A stretch of DNA of 64,000 nucleotides, taken from positions 3,286,001 through 3,350,000 of the forward strand of contig NZ_LT670818.1 in the NCBI RefSeq assembly GCF_900129505.1, read 5' to 3'. Below, piece by piece: positions 29,445 through 38,120 of this stretch; positions within the stretch are counted from its first letter, which is position 1, and every line of letters starts with the position of its first letter. The notes beneath the pieces were generated by a model. It worked only from the letters and a program-made list of their open reading frames with translations, was not told the origin of the DNA and searched no databases. The DNA is from Bradyrhizobium erythrophlei (lineage in GTDB: Bacteria; Pseudomonadota; Alphaproteobacteria; Rhizobiales; Xanthobacteraceae). The translations under genes were made by a program, and so were the position numbers.

Positions 29445-30377
29445 CTAAGCAGACATTGTCGCTGGCGCCCGTATTTTCGCGGCGCGCTTCCTGGCCGCCT
29501 TTCGCACTTTCTCAAACGCGCACGCTTCGATTTGGCGGACGCGTTCAAGCGACACGTTGAATTCCACCGCGAGATCTTCCAGCGTCGTTGGTTCGTTGGC
29601 CAAATGGCGGGCTTCGAAGATGCGACGTTCTCGGCCGGTTAGCACCTCGATTGCGCAGGCAAGCGCCTTATGCTGGTAGTGCCTTTCGTCCTGCTCGGCG
29701 ACGATGGCTTCCGGCGAGGGGGACTGATCTACGAGGCAGTTCTGCCATTCTTCGGCGTCGTCTTCGTCCCGGATTTGTGCGTTGAGCGATGTATCACCGA
29801 GTATGCGGCGATCCATGTCAATAACTTCCCGATCCGTGACATCCAGGCTATTTGCAATCAGCGTTACTTGATCGGGACGCAGATCACGACCACCGTCCAG
29901 CGCAGATATTTTACGTTTGGCCGCGCCTAGCTTGAAGAAGAGCTTCTTCTGGTTTTTGGTAGTGCCGAGTTTTACAAGGGACCACGACCGCAGAATGTAG
30001 TCCTGTATCGAGGCCCTGATCCACCACACCGCGTAAGTGGCAAGGCGAAAGCCTCGTTCGGGCTCAAAGCGATTCACTGCCTGCATCAGGCCGACGTTGC
30101 CTTCGGAGATAATTTCCGAAGTGGGCAGACCGTAGCCGCGATAAGCCCTGGCAATTTTGGCGGCGAGACGCAGATGGCTCGTGACAAGCTGGTGTGCGGC
30201 ATCATGGTCACCGCACTCGCGCCAACGCTTGGCGAGGTCGTACTCCTGGTCCCTTTCGAGTAACTCGAAACGGCGGATGTCGTGCAGATAACCGCTGTCG
30301 ATGCTGTCCCTATTGAACGCAGTGTCGCGCGTAGCGGGACGAAATGCGAGCAGTGTGAATTCTGCATCGATGTTCAT
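29445..30377 (-). CDS. rpoH: RNA polymerase sigma factor, RpoH (sigma-32) family
   Basis: A 310-residue group-3 sigma factor that directs core RNA polymerase to heat-shock-type promoters. Region 2 is intact (SEGNVGLMQAVNRFEPERGF, then RLATYAVWWIRASIQDYIL), and the RpoH box is clear as KNQKKLFFKLGAAKRKI. Region 4 ends in a normal HTH (TLEDLAVEFNVSLERVRQIE). The first 22 residues (MNIDAEFTLLAFRPATRDTAFN) precede the conserved start of the family and resemble the start of the RND fragment at 25414. Rhizobia usually have several RpoH paralogues, so this is probably a specialised copy. Its upstream activator motif (30442-30485) would place a secondary sigma cascade under the same control as oxdC and cydAB. 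Confidence 0.92.
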   Translation of the reverse strand: MNIDAEFTLLAFRPATRDTAFNRDSIDSGYLHDIRRFELLERDQEYDLAKRWRECGDHDAAHQLVTSHLRLAAKIARAYRGYGLPTSEIISEGNVGLMQAVNRFEPERGFRLATYAVWWIRASIQDYILRSWSLVKLGTTKNQKKLFFKLGAAKRKISALDGGRDLRPDQVTLIANSLDVTDREVIDMDRRILGDTSLNAQIRDEDDAEEWQNCLVDQSPSPEAIVAEQDERHYQHKALACAIEVLTGRERRIFEARHLANEPTTLEDLAVEFNVSLERVRQIEACAFEKVRKAARKRAAKIRAPATMSA

Positions 30378-30441
30378 GTCAGCTCCTCTGTCGCAGAAAA
30401 CCGGAGTCTTTCTTCCGCCCGAAGCTCGAGCGAATTACGAA

Positions 30442-30485
30442 ATGATAGTCAGAGGACATTGGGGAGCCACTAAATTGGGCGTTTA
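30442..30485 (-). promoter_or_regulatory. Recurrent activator/-10 motif, copy 8 (rpoH-type gene)
   Basis: Minus strand TAAA-CGCCCAA-TTTAGTGG (30467-30485), with one extra base in the spacer, then 19 bases, then TATCAT (30442-30447). The hexamer ends 64 bases before the start codon, exactly as in copy 5. Confidence 0.65.
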
Positions 30486-30605
30486 GGTCATTAAATTCGG
30501 AGTGTGACCCTCGGGCGTGCGGGCGCCGCGCGCGTGCATCCCCTATTAGTTGCCTCATGCGCGGCCCCGCACGAGCCGGGCAAGGTGCCTCGTCCATCTC
30601 CGATG

Positions 30606-31469
30606 TCATGCTCCGGCGACTGAACGACACAAGCTGGCCAGGCCGGGTTTTGTGTCGGCGAGGATCGCATCGCTGTCGCCGACATTGGCCGGTCTCGGTG
30701 GCGAACTCTGCGAGAGCGGAGTCGCACTCAGAACGAAGCCCTCGCCACGGACGTTGCGAATCAAGGGCGCTTCGTTTGATCCGTCGACCTTGCGGCGCAG
30801 TCGGCCCAGATGAACATCGACAAGGTTCGTTTTAGGAACGAATTTATAATGCCATACCTCCTTCAAGAGGGTTGCCCGCGTCAGCAATGTGTCGCTTCGT
30901 TGCATCATGTACTTGAGCAACTGAAACTCGCGCGGCCGCAGATTGATACGACGGTCGCCACGCTTCGCAGTGCGATCGAGCAGATCGAGCTCGATCGGCC
31001 CCACGCGCAGCACCGTTTCATTGAGCTGAACAGGCAGCCGGGCCAAAGAGTCTCCGCTGGGCAACAATTCAACTATCGTGAGTGGCGTTTTGGAGGGGGC
31101 GTCAGTTCGCTGGCAAGACCCGCGCATTCGATCAATCATCTTCGCGAGTGTGTTTGAGAGCAGCGAATGAACATCGGCGCCCCGGGAGACGAGCTCCGAT
31201 TGGACTTCCGCGGGTATTTCATGGACGTGGAAACGCACCAGAATGGGTAAGCCGTCGATATCGGCCAGAACCTCCGCCGTTTCATTCTGCAACCTCGGCG
31301 CCAGCCGCGTGTTCCGAACGGCACTACAATGCCCTCCCGATCTGGGTGATGAATTTTGCGAATGTATTGAGCCCGATCTCGGCTCCGAAACCCCCGAATC
31401 GGAATCGGCACCGATGAATGCCGTGTCGGTCCGATGGCGGGTATCAAGGCTGGTGTTATGAGTGCTCAT
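30606..31469 (-). CDS. Winged-helix (OmpR-type) regulator without receiver domain
   Basis: A 287-residue protein. Residues about 145-250 form an OmpR/PhoB-type DNA-binding domain (NLRPREFQLLKYMMQRSDTLLTRATLLKEVW, and KTNLVDVHLGRLRRKVDG). The first 140 residues are not a receiver: there is no acidic pocket or phosphoacceptor, but a variable part plus a segment (LADIDGLPILVRFHVHEIP) of unknown fold. AAAGGA precedes the ATG at 31469. It may sense a ligand directly or be regulated through another protein. It lies between the sigma factor and small Cys-containing genes, all on the minus strand, but the gaps do not suggest one operon. Confidence 0.8.
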   Translation of the reverse strand: MSTHNTSLDTRHRTDTAFIGADSDSGVSEPRSGSIHSQNSSPRSGGHCSAVRNTRLAPRLQNETAEVLADIDGLPILVRFHVHEIPAEVQSELVSRGADVHSLLSNTLAKMIDRMRGSCQRTDAPSKTPLTIVELLPSGDSLARLPVQLNETVLRVGPIELDLLDRTAKRGDRRINLRPREFQLLKYMMQRSDTLLTRATLLKEVWHYKFVPKTNLVDVHLGRLRRKVDGSNEAPLIRNVRGEGFVLSATPLSQSSPPRPANVGDSDAILADTKPGLASLCRSVAGA

Positions 31470-31591
31470 CGCAACGTCCTTTCCCTTGACTTCGGATTGG
31501 TCTCCGATGGCCGAATTGGTTGATCGTTCAGCAGATCTCGTAGTCGAGTCCTTTTGCGCATAAGCGGCAAATCGAGGAGGGGGCCGTCATC

Positions 31592-31789
31592 CTAGACTAA
31601 TCCTGATGCTCTTGACTGATTTGCAAGAAGCAGGATCGCAATATTGCAGCGATCGGCGTAGCAATCATGATTGCAGTAGGCGAGCCGCGTTCCGACTTCT
31701 CGGAGGTAACCCGCCCCGATCGGCTGATCGCACCTCACACACAAGGATCGTCGGCAGGGTGTCCTTCCATTCACCAGTACGAATCTCAT
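31592..31789 (-). CDS. Small Cys-containing protein, zinc-ribbon-like
   Basis: A 65-residue protein starting MRFVLVNGRTP, of a small family seen in Bradyrhizobium. Cys residues are arranged as CVRC (21 residues in) and CNHDC about 20 residues later, with intervening GAGYLREVGTRLAY. This suggests a single zinc-binding knuckle pair. Nothing indicates a catalytic role; it may bind nucleic acid or a partner protein. GGGAAA lies a few bases before the start codon. Confidence 0.65.
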   Translation of the reverse strand: MRFVLVNGRTPCRRSLCVRCDQPIGAGYLREVGTRLAYCNHDCYADRCNIAILLLANQSRASGLV

Positions 31790-31811
31790 GTCGCGTTTCC
31801 CAATTGTCGCT

Positions 31812-32045
31812 CTAGCTTGCTGCGAAATCCTGGACGTCGAGACATTGGCGCGTACTGCTTGCCGCAGCCGTTGTCAGGCGGCGGCTTGCTCGACGTAACC
31901 ATTTGTAACCTCCCGACGGGTCCTGAAGCGTTCTGCGCACTTCGTTGAACAGAGTGCGGTTCGCCAGGAGTAACGTTCGGATTAAGCCACAGATCGCGCA
32001 ACGCTTGGCCGCGCCGTTACGAACATATTGCGGAGTGCTGCACAT
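31812..32045 (-). CDS. Small hypothetical protein, possibly degenerate zinc-ribbon
   Basis: A 77-codon frame beginning MCSTPQYVRNGAAKRCAICG. The CxxC followed by GLIR resembles the start of small rhizobial Cys-pair proteins, but the second expected Cys pair (usually in RTALCSKKC) is replaced by RTLFNEV. It may be decayed or not expressed. It lies just upstream of the related small gene at 31592-31789. Confidence 0.3.
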   Translation of the reverse strand: MCSTPQYVRNGAAKRCAICGLIRTLLLANRTLFNEVRRTLQDPSGGYKWLRRASRRLTTAAASSTRQCLDVQDFAAS

Positions 32046-32484
32046 TATTGCCTCCTCTGGACCTGGCGTGCGGAGTGGTTGGTGCCTGCCTCGTTTGCTG
32101 GCTCGTTGACCTGGATCGTAGACATGCCGTCACCTGCAACAGGCGCTTCCGATTGGCAGCGAGACTAAGCTGATGCCGAGCAAGCCTCAATGATACATGG
32201 GTAAGAGCCCGATATTGAAAGGGATCGGCAAACTATACGGAGGTTTCGGGTGCCTTTTTTCGATGGCTCGATTGACCGGCGCAATGAGTCGGCCCGCAAT
32301 GCTGTCATTAGATGCCGAACGAAGCCGATAGTCGCGCCACGCTCTGCATTCACGTTCAATCAAGATAAATGGGGTCAGCTATTCCCACTGGGGCTTTTCT
32401 CCGGGGCGACCAAGACACCTGCCGACGGTACTCGAATCCACTCCCGCAGGTAGCAGGTGCGATGCTGCGCCGGCGCTCACCGTC
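32046..32484. other. Intergenic region, no gene supported
   Basis: Short frames on both strands show no family similarity and no good ribosome binding site. No repeat or promoter motif of the recurrent type is present. Confidence 0.35.
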
Positions 32485-32874
32485 TCAGGTGTCAGTTCTG
32501 CCGCGATGTGCTTCCAGCGCGTTGTCGAGGTATTTGATCAAGGTGGGTCCAGCAAAGGGCTTGCGCAGGAAGCAAATTGCTCCGGCCTTCAGCGCTCGGG
32601 CGCGAACGTTCTCATCGGGAAAGGCCGTAATGAAAATGAATCGCGCACGGTGACCCTGGGCGCGCATATGGATGAGCAGATCCAAACCGCTCATCGCCGG
32701 CATTTGCACATCCGTAACTATGCACGACGCGCCCTGCAGTTGAGGCGACCGTAAGAAGTCCTCGGCCGAGGCAAATGTATGGACGATATACCCGTGCGAC
32801 GAGAGAAGGTTGTTCGTCGCAGCACGGACGGACGCATCATCGTCAATGACGGCAATGTCCAAAGGCCTTGACAA
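32485..32874 (-). CDS. Single-domain response regulator (FixJ-type receiver)
   Basis: A stand-alone receiver of about 129 residues. The acidic pocket is VIDDD, the phosphoacceptor is the Asp in CIVTDVQMPAMSG, the switch Thr is in FIFITAF and the Lys is in FLRKPFAG. There is no output domain, so it should act in a phosphorelay or by protein contact. The frame is open to a GTG at 32919, but a TTG at 32874 with GGAAGG six bases upstream fits the family start (LSRPLDIAVIDDD) better. It lies just downstream of the FixJ-type regulator on the same strand. Confidence 0.85.
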   Translation of the reverse strand: MSRPLDIAVIDDDASVRAATNNLLSSHGYIVHTFASAEDFLRSPQLQGASCIVTDVQMPAMSGLDLLIHMRAQGHRARFIFITAFPDENVRARALKAGAICFLRKPFAGPTLIKYLDNALEAHRGRTDT

Positions 32875-32966
32875 GACGAACCTTCCAATTGCGGGAACCA
32901 AACGCAGCGCTCGTGCCACACAGCTAAGATGAGGCAGCGAGACAAGATTGCAAAATATACATAGGT

Positions 32967-33635
32967 TTACAAACCAGAGGCCCTCGCACGCCGAATTCCG
33001 AGCGTCTCCGCTATTCTGATCAAATCGGCCAACGACCTCGCGCCCATTTTCTTCATAATATGACCGCGATAGATCTTCACGGTAATCTCAGCGAGTCCAA
33101 TCTCGGCTGCTACCTGTTTGTTCATCAGGCCAGAAGTGACCAAGGCCAAAACGTCCCGCTCGCGGGCGGTCAGTGTCTCAAACAGGGCCTGGAGGTTCGC
33201 GGTGATCTTCTCAGCCTCGCGCCTCTTCCGATCCCGCTCAATTGCCGCTAACACGGCATCCAGCATGTCTTGATCGCGAAACGGTTTCGTGAGGAAATCG
33301 ACCGCGCCGCTCTTCATGGCCCTGACGGTCATCGGGATATCCCCATGGCCAGTCATAAAGATGATTGGAATGTGAATGTTCGCTTTGGCTAGTTCGTTTT
33401 GAGCGTCCAAGCCGCTCAATCCGGGCAATCTGATGTCGAGGACCAGGCAGCTGGTAACGTCCGGAAGCTGTCTTTGCAGTATTTCTGGCGCCGAACCGAA
33501 CGCCTTGACCTGTAATCCAACCGATTGAAAAAGATTGGTGAGCGCCCTGCGCATGGATTCGTCGTCGTCGATGACGAAGACAATCGGCTCATTGGCGCGC
33601 GCGGGTTCAGGCGATGATTTGATCTGGTAAATCAC
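32967..33635 (-). CDS. FixJ/NodW-type response regulator (receiver plus LuxR HTH)
   Basis: A 222-residue regulator. The receiver has FVIDDDE, phosphoacceptor Asp in CLVLDIRLPGLSG, the switch Thr in IIFMTGHGDIPM and Lys in FLTKPF. The C-terminal LuxR-type HTH reads LTARERDVLALVTSGLMNKQ, with VKIYRGHIMKKMGARS as recognition helix. Start: GTG at 33635 with GGAGGA seven bases upstream. Further upstream the same frame reads into the remains of a histidine kinase, so the cognate kinase has decayed while the regulator is intact. It is a reasonable but untested candidate to bind the recurrent TAAA-N6-TTTA motif. Confidence 0.9.
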   Translation of the reverse strand: MIYQIKSSPEPARANEPIVFVIDDDESMRRALTNLFQSVGLQVKAFGSAPEILQRQLPDVTSCLVLDIRLPGLSGLDAQNELAKANIHIPIIFMTGHGDIPMTVRAMKSGAVDFLTKPFRDQDMLDAVLAAIERDRKRREAEKITANLQALFETLTARERDVLALVTSGLMNKQVAAEIGLAEITVKIYRGHIMKKMGARSLADLIRIAETLGIRRARASGL

Positions 33636-33652
33636 AACATATCCTCCCGATG

Positions 33653-34513
33653 CTAAGGCAGGACGAATTGGAACGTCGCACCGCGCCCCCTCATTGCCGG
33701 AAGCCGGCAATTGTCCCCGGTGAGCTTCCACGATCGAACGGGCAGACCGACAGTCCCCTGCCTATGCGGCTGTATTTGGTGGTGAACAGCCGATCTGCGT
33801 TCTCGGAGGAGATCCCTATGCCGCAATCCGTCACACCGACGAATACGCCGGCCCGTCGCCTCCTGGCCATGTTGGATCACAAGTTCGCGCCGCCGAACCG
33901 TGACGGATTCCGCCGCTTCAATACCGTTCATCGCCAAGTTGTTAATTACCTGCTGCAATTGGACCCGATCACCCAGGATCAGAGTAGCGTGTGTGCCAAC
34001 TGCGTTCGCAAGGCCAGCTAACAGCTGATTAACTGAAGGTGCACCAGCTCGATGGTCTCCCGAACGACGCCTTTAACGTCCAGCAGCAACTTCTAAATGC
34101 CGGCCGTGTTTCCTGCGGCATGTGGGCTCACTGTTTCGATGGCGTTGATGATTAAACTAACCATAAGCCGTAGCAGTTGAACTCGATCGCCCTGAACCGG
34201 CGGCAAGTCCTTTGCCAGTTTCATCCGCACCCACAGCGTTGATCTCCAGGCGTCCCCTCCGTGGCGGCGCTTTCTTTGATCAGCGCATAGGTGCGGTTAA
34301 CGATGTCGCCAGTGCGCATTCCGTCCTTGACGATACAAGCGAGCAACCGCCCGCGACTGCTTCCGCATCTGTCGGCTGGGCGAGGAGCAGCCGCAGAGCG
34401 GCTTCGGCGTTCATGACGACAGCACTGATAGGCTGGTTGATTTCGCCAATCGACGCCGATAGCTGCCTTAGGATCGGGACCCCGTTCGCGGACGCCAACT
34501 CGGTCTGAGGCAT
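33653..34513 (-). pseudogene. Decayed sensor histidine kinase
   Basis: Fragments of a PAS/HisKA/HATPase kinase are readable in three frames. Near 34430 is SASIGEINQPISAVVMNAEA, equivalent to SIAHEINQP, with Gly in place of the phosphoacceptor His. Near 33950 is LQQVINNLAMNGIEAAESV (the N box). Further on are GATFQFVLP and a shifted segment (EAHRGQLPASGNEGARCDV) that in intact kinases forms the end of the ATPase domain. Frameshifts and the lost His make it inactive. It precedes the FixJ-type regulator and was probably its kinase. Confidence 0.8.
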
Positions 34514-34574
34514 GGCCCACCTCCGAATTGAGGTAGTGTAGCAGCCGCCGGAGGGCTTTTCCTTAGGGCCGACC

Positions 34575-34588
34575 TTAAGAATTCTTAA
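34575..34588. promoter_or_regulatory. Perfect palindrome TTAAGAATTCTTAA
   Basis: A 14-bp perfect palindrome between the decayed kinase and the winged-helix/NB-ARC regulator, 231 bases before the latter's preferred start. It could be an operator; there is no second copy in the window. Confidence 0.3.
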
Positions 34589-34819
34589 ATCGCGGCTGTC
34601 CCGGTGAGGTCGCCTGGCTGTGTCTCAAAGACTATACCTGTCGTCCATGCCCACCAACCGTGCGCTCGGATCGCGACTGGCGCGATGCTTGCGGTGCGTG
34701 GTTACCGTGGCTGGACGGTCCTGCTTTGGTCACGAGCTGTCGCTTTATTAGGCGGCAGGAGTATTGCGCGTGCCACAATGAAAGGCAAAATTTCAGCCGA
34801 TCTAGTCCGCGAGGGCGGG

Positions 34820-37693
34820 ATGTCTGAAGCAAGCGGAAATCTGGTCTATGCCTGCGATCAATGGGAGATCGACCTCAGCCGGCGCGAGCTGCGGTCGCGC
34901 GGGATTCCCGTGCCGCTCGGCGGCCGGGCCTTCGAGATCGTCACGGTCCTCGTAGAATCGGCCACCGAGCTCGTCACCAAGGACCATATGATGGAACGGG
35001 TGTGGCCGGGCGCGGTCGTCGGCGAAGGTACGCTCCACGTCCACATCTCAGCGGTCCGCAAGGCGCTAGGCCCTGATCGAGCCATGCTGAAGACGGTCTC
35101 CGGTCGCGGCTATCGCCTGCTCGGGAGCTGGACCACTCAGCAGCGGGAAGGGAGCGCCCCGCCGGTCTATTCACCTCTGACCCGTACATCCGGAGCGCCG
35201 CCGGCGAACAATTTTCCCGCGCTTATTAACCGCCTGATCGGTCGGGCCGCGGCTGCGCAGTTTGTGCGAGACCTCGTCTCTGCCTATCGGGTGGTGACCT
35301 TGACGGGCCCTGGTGGCATCGGGAAGACCTCGCTCGCCATCAAAGCCGTCCGTTACCTCCTGCCCGACTTTGAAGACGGGGGGTGGATCGTCGAACTGGC
35401 CTCGCTGTCCGACCCCGGCCTCGTCCCGTCTACGGTAGCCAGCACGCTCGGGCTGAAGCTCGCCGGCGAGATTTCGGCGGAGTCTGTCGCTCGCGCCGTT
35501 GGTGGAAGACATCTCGTGCTTGTGCTCGATAATTGCGAACACGTCATCGACGCGGTGGCGAACCTGGCCGAGACCTTCACGCGCTTGTGCCCGCGCACCA
35601 CGATTGTGGCAACCAGCCGCGAAGTCCTGCGGATCGACGGCGAGTCCGTCTATCGCGTCCCGCCGCTCGACGTGCCCGCCCTCGGGCAAGCGGCGCCGGA
35701 CTACATCATGCAATACAGCGCGGTGGAGCTGTTCGTCGCCAGGACAAAAGCGCTGAGCGCAGGCTTCTCGCCGCACGCCGAAGACCTCGGGTCGATTGCC
35801 ACGATCTGTCGACACCTCGACGGCATACCGCTCGCTATCGAGTTCGCGGCGGCTCGCGCCGCTGTTCTCAGCGTTCAAGGGGTAGCCGCCGGCTTGCGCG
35901 ATCGCTTCGCGCTGTTGACGGCCGGCCGCCGCACGGCGCTTCCGCGGCACCGGACACTGCGCGCGACGCTCGATTGGAGCCATGAGCTGCTGCCGGAAAC
36001 AGAGCGGCGGTTGCTGCGGCGCCTGGCCGTCTTCCCCGGGGGATTCACCATCGATGCCGCCGCCGCCGTCATGAAGGATACCGGATTCGATGCATCAGCG
36101 GTGCTGGACGGCATCGCCAATCTCGTCGCAAAATCGTGGGTCGCGCTGGACAAATCGGGCGCCGGCGCCCGCTGGACTCTGCCGGAAACGATCCGTGCCT
36201 ACGCGCTCGAGAAGCTTGTCGAGCACGCCGAGGCCGACGTCGCCGCGGGGCGCCAAGCATTCTATTTTCGCGATCTCGTCACGCCGCAGGCACGAGGCGC
36301 CAGATCGTCTTTATCGGATGAGGACTTGGCGCGCCGTGTTCGAGAGATCGACAACGTTCGCGCGGCGCTCGACTGGTCCTTCTCCTCAGCCGGAGACCCG
36401 GCGATTGGCGTCGACCTCACAGCCGCCTATGCGCCGGTCTGGCGACACCTGTCGCTGATGCGTGAATGCCGCGAACGCTGCGAACGCGCGCTGCTCAGTC
36501 TTGAACCGCGTGTGACCGCGAACAGATCGCTGCGAATGGAGCTGCAGATGGCCCTCGCGAGTGCGATCTTCGTCACTATGGGTCCCGCAGAACAGACAAA
36601 AACCCTCCTGACCGAGGCACTCGAAACCGCCGATGCGCTGAATGATCTCAATGCGCAGGCGGGGGGTCTGTCGACGCTGTTAGCCGTTTACTCTTTTCGC
36701 GGGGAATACGGTAGGGCGCAGATCGCGGCGGAACGGATCGAGCAAATTGCTCATCGTATTGACGACCCGTTACTCATCCGTTTCGCCTATCAGCAAATGG
36801 GCGCCATGCTAATCACGAGAGGCAGACCTCGCGAGGCCCAGCAATATTTGGAACGCGTTCTTCGATTTCCCGCGGTGCCGGGGGGGCGCCATAGCGCGAT
36901 TTATTACGATTCGAACGACCATGCAGCGGCCCGGGCGATGTTGGCTCGGGCGCTTTGGATGCAGGGTTTCGCGGAACAGGCGCTCAATGAAGCTCACCTC
37001 AGCCTGAAAGAGCTGCAAGGCACAGATCACCAACTCCAGCTTTGTCGGATTCTGTATCACGGCATCTGCCGCATCGCGACGATGACAGGTGACGTCGCAA
37101 CCGCCGATCGGGAGATCGCGCGTTTAATCGAGGCGGCCACCCGTTTGAACGCGCTCCTCTGGGCGACCGCGGGTCACTTCCTGAAAGGGAAGTTGCTGGT
37201 CGAACGGGGCGAGTTCGCGCAAGGCCTGCTGATATTGCGCGACGCCTTCGAGACGTGCGGCCGAACCGGGTGGCGCCTGTCGTATCCGGAGTTCAAGGGC
37301 GCTCTCGCGTTGGCGTTTGCCGGGACAGGGCTGCTCGACGAGGCTCTCGGCGCCTTGGACGACGCGATGGCGGCTGCCGGCGAGGACGGGCACGGGTGGT
37401 ATGCCCCTGAGTTGCTCCGCATCAAAGGCGAAGTGCTGCTCCAGCAAGCCGCGGATCAGTCCGCCCTGGCGGCCGAAGATTGCTTTAACCAGGCGGCCCA
37501 AATGGCTCGCGAGCAGGGCGCTCTATTCTGGGAGCTGCGGGTCGCCCTCACCATTGCCCGTTTGAGGGTGAGTCAAGGTCGCCGCCACGAGGCGAGAGCA
37601 CCGCTTGCATCGGTTTATGATCGGTTTACCGAAGGTTTTGCGACCGCGGATCTGCAGGCCGCCCGCACCATGCTTGAGGGGGTGCCGCCATAA
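34820..37693 (+). CDS. Winged-helix / NB-ARC ATPase / TPR transcriptional regulator
   Basis: A 957-residue STAND-type regulator. An OmpR/CadC-type winged helix occupies residues 1-100 (RELRSRGIPVPLGGRAFEIV, ending SGRGYRLLGSW). An NB-ARC-like ATPase follows, with Walker A GPGGIGKTS near 163 and Walker B LVLVLDNCEHV, and LDGIPLAIEFAAAR as the GxP-type motif. The C-terminal 450 residues are helical repeats of TPR type. Such proteins are kept inactive until a ligand or partner binds the repeat sensor. The ATG at 34820 sits behind GAGGGCGGG; the frame is open further upstream but without similarity. The target is unknown. Confidence 0.85.
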   Translation: MSEASGNLVYACDQWEIDLSRRELRSRGIPVPLGGRAFEIVTVLVESATELVTKDHMMERVWPGAVVGEGTLHVHISAVRKALGPDRAMLKTVSGRGYRLLGSWTTQQREGSAPPVYSPLTRTSGAPPANNFPALINRLIGRAAAAQFVRDLVSAYRVVTLTGPGGIGKTSLAIKAVRYLLPDFEDGGWIVELASLSDPGLVPSTVASTLGLKLAGEISAESVARAVGGRHLVLVLDNCEHVIDAVANLAETFTRLCPRTTIVATSREVLRIDGESVYRVPPLDVPALGQAAPDYIMQYSAVELFVARTKALSAGFSPHAEDLGSIATICRHLDGIPLAIEFAAARAAVLSVQGVAAGLRDRFALLTAGRRTALPRHRTLRATLDWSHELLPETERRLLRRLAVFPGGFTIDAAAAVMKDTGFDASAVLDGIANLVAKSWVALDKSGAGARWTLPETIRAYALEKLVEHAEADVAAGRQAFYFRDLVTPQARGARSSLSDEDLARRVREIDNVRAALDWSFSSAGDPAIGVDLTAAYAPVWRHLSLMRECRERCERALLSLEPRVTANRSLRMELQMALASAIFVTMGPAEQTKTLLTEALETADALNDLNAQAGGLSTLLAVYSFRGEYGRAQIAAERIEQIAHRIDDPLLIRFAYQQMGAMLITRGRPREAQQYLERVLRFPAVPGGRHSAIYYDSNDHAAARAMLARALWMQGFAEQALNEAHLSLKELQGTDHQLQLCRILYHGICRIATMTGDVATADREIARLIEAATRLNALLWATAGHFLKGKLLVERGEFAQGLLILRDAFETCGRTGWRLSYPEFKGALALAFAGTGLLDEALGALDDAMAAAGEDGHGWYAPELLRIKGEVLLQQAADQSALAAEDCFNQAAQMAREQGALFWELRVALTIARLRVSQGRRHEARAPLASVYDRFTEGFATADLQAARTMLEGVPP

Positions 37694-37780
37694 TGCAGGG
37701 CGTTGGGAGAATCGCCGTGAGGAACGTCAGAAAAGGCGCGTAAACTGCACCCGGTATTCGCTAGTACCTCGTCACAGTGA

Positions 37781-38120
37781 TTATGACTGGTTGATTTTGA
37801 GCCAATCCAGGATGGGCAGGTCTTTCGGCGCAACGAGGATCTGGATGCTTCGGGCGACGCCGGGTTGACGCCGAATGAGGCCATTTCGTTCGAGCGTCAC
37901 AATCATCTGGTGGACCGAGGGCGGGCTGACTTGAAAGTGGCGCTGGCACAAAAAAATGATCGACGGGGAGAGACATTCAGCCGCACGAGGTTGAACACTC
38001 TGGTGCCGCACCGCAGCCAACGCGCGGCAGCGCTGGATGACCCGAGCACCGTCCGCGCCAGCCATGCTGGCTCGGCGAGGAATCCCCGCCGAAGCCGTCG
38101 GGCGAAAGCCCAAACCGCGA
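37781..38120 (-). pseudogene. LexA-like winged-helix regulator, N-terminus lost
   Basis: The last 60 codons read QRHFQVSPPSVHQMIVTLER and then NGLIRRQPGVARSI, the conserved helix-turn-helix of a small LexA-DNA-binding-domain-like family common in rhizobia. The preceding codons do not match the family's start, and matching pieces (RLNVSPRRSFF) appear in another frame, so it seems frameshifted. It lies next to the amidohydrolase gene, whose end it touches. Confidence 0.5.
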
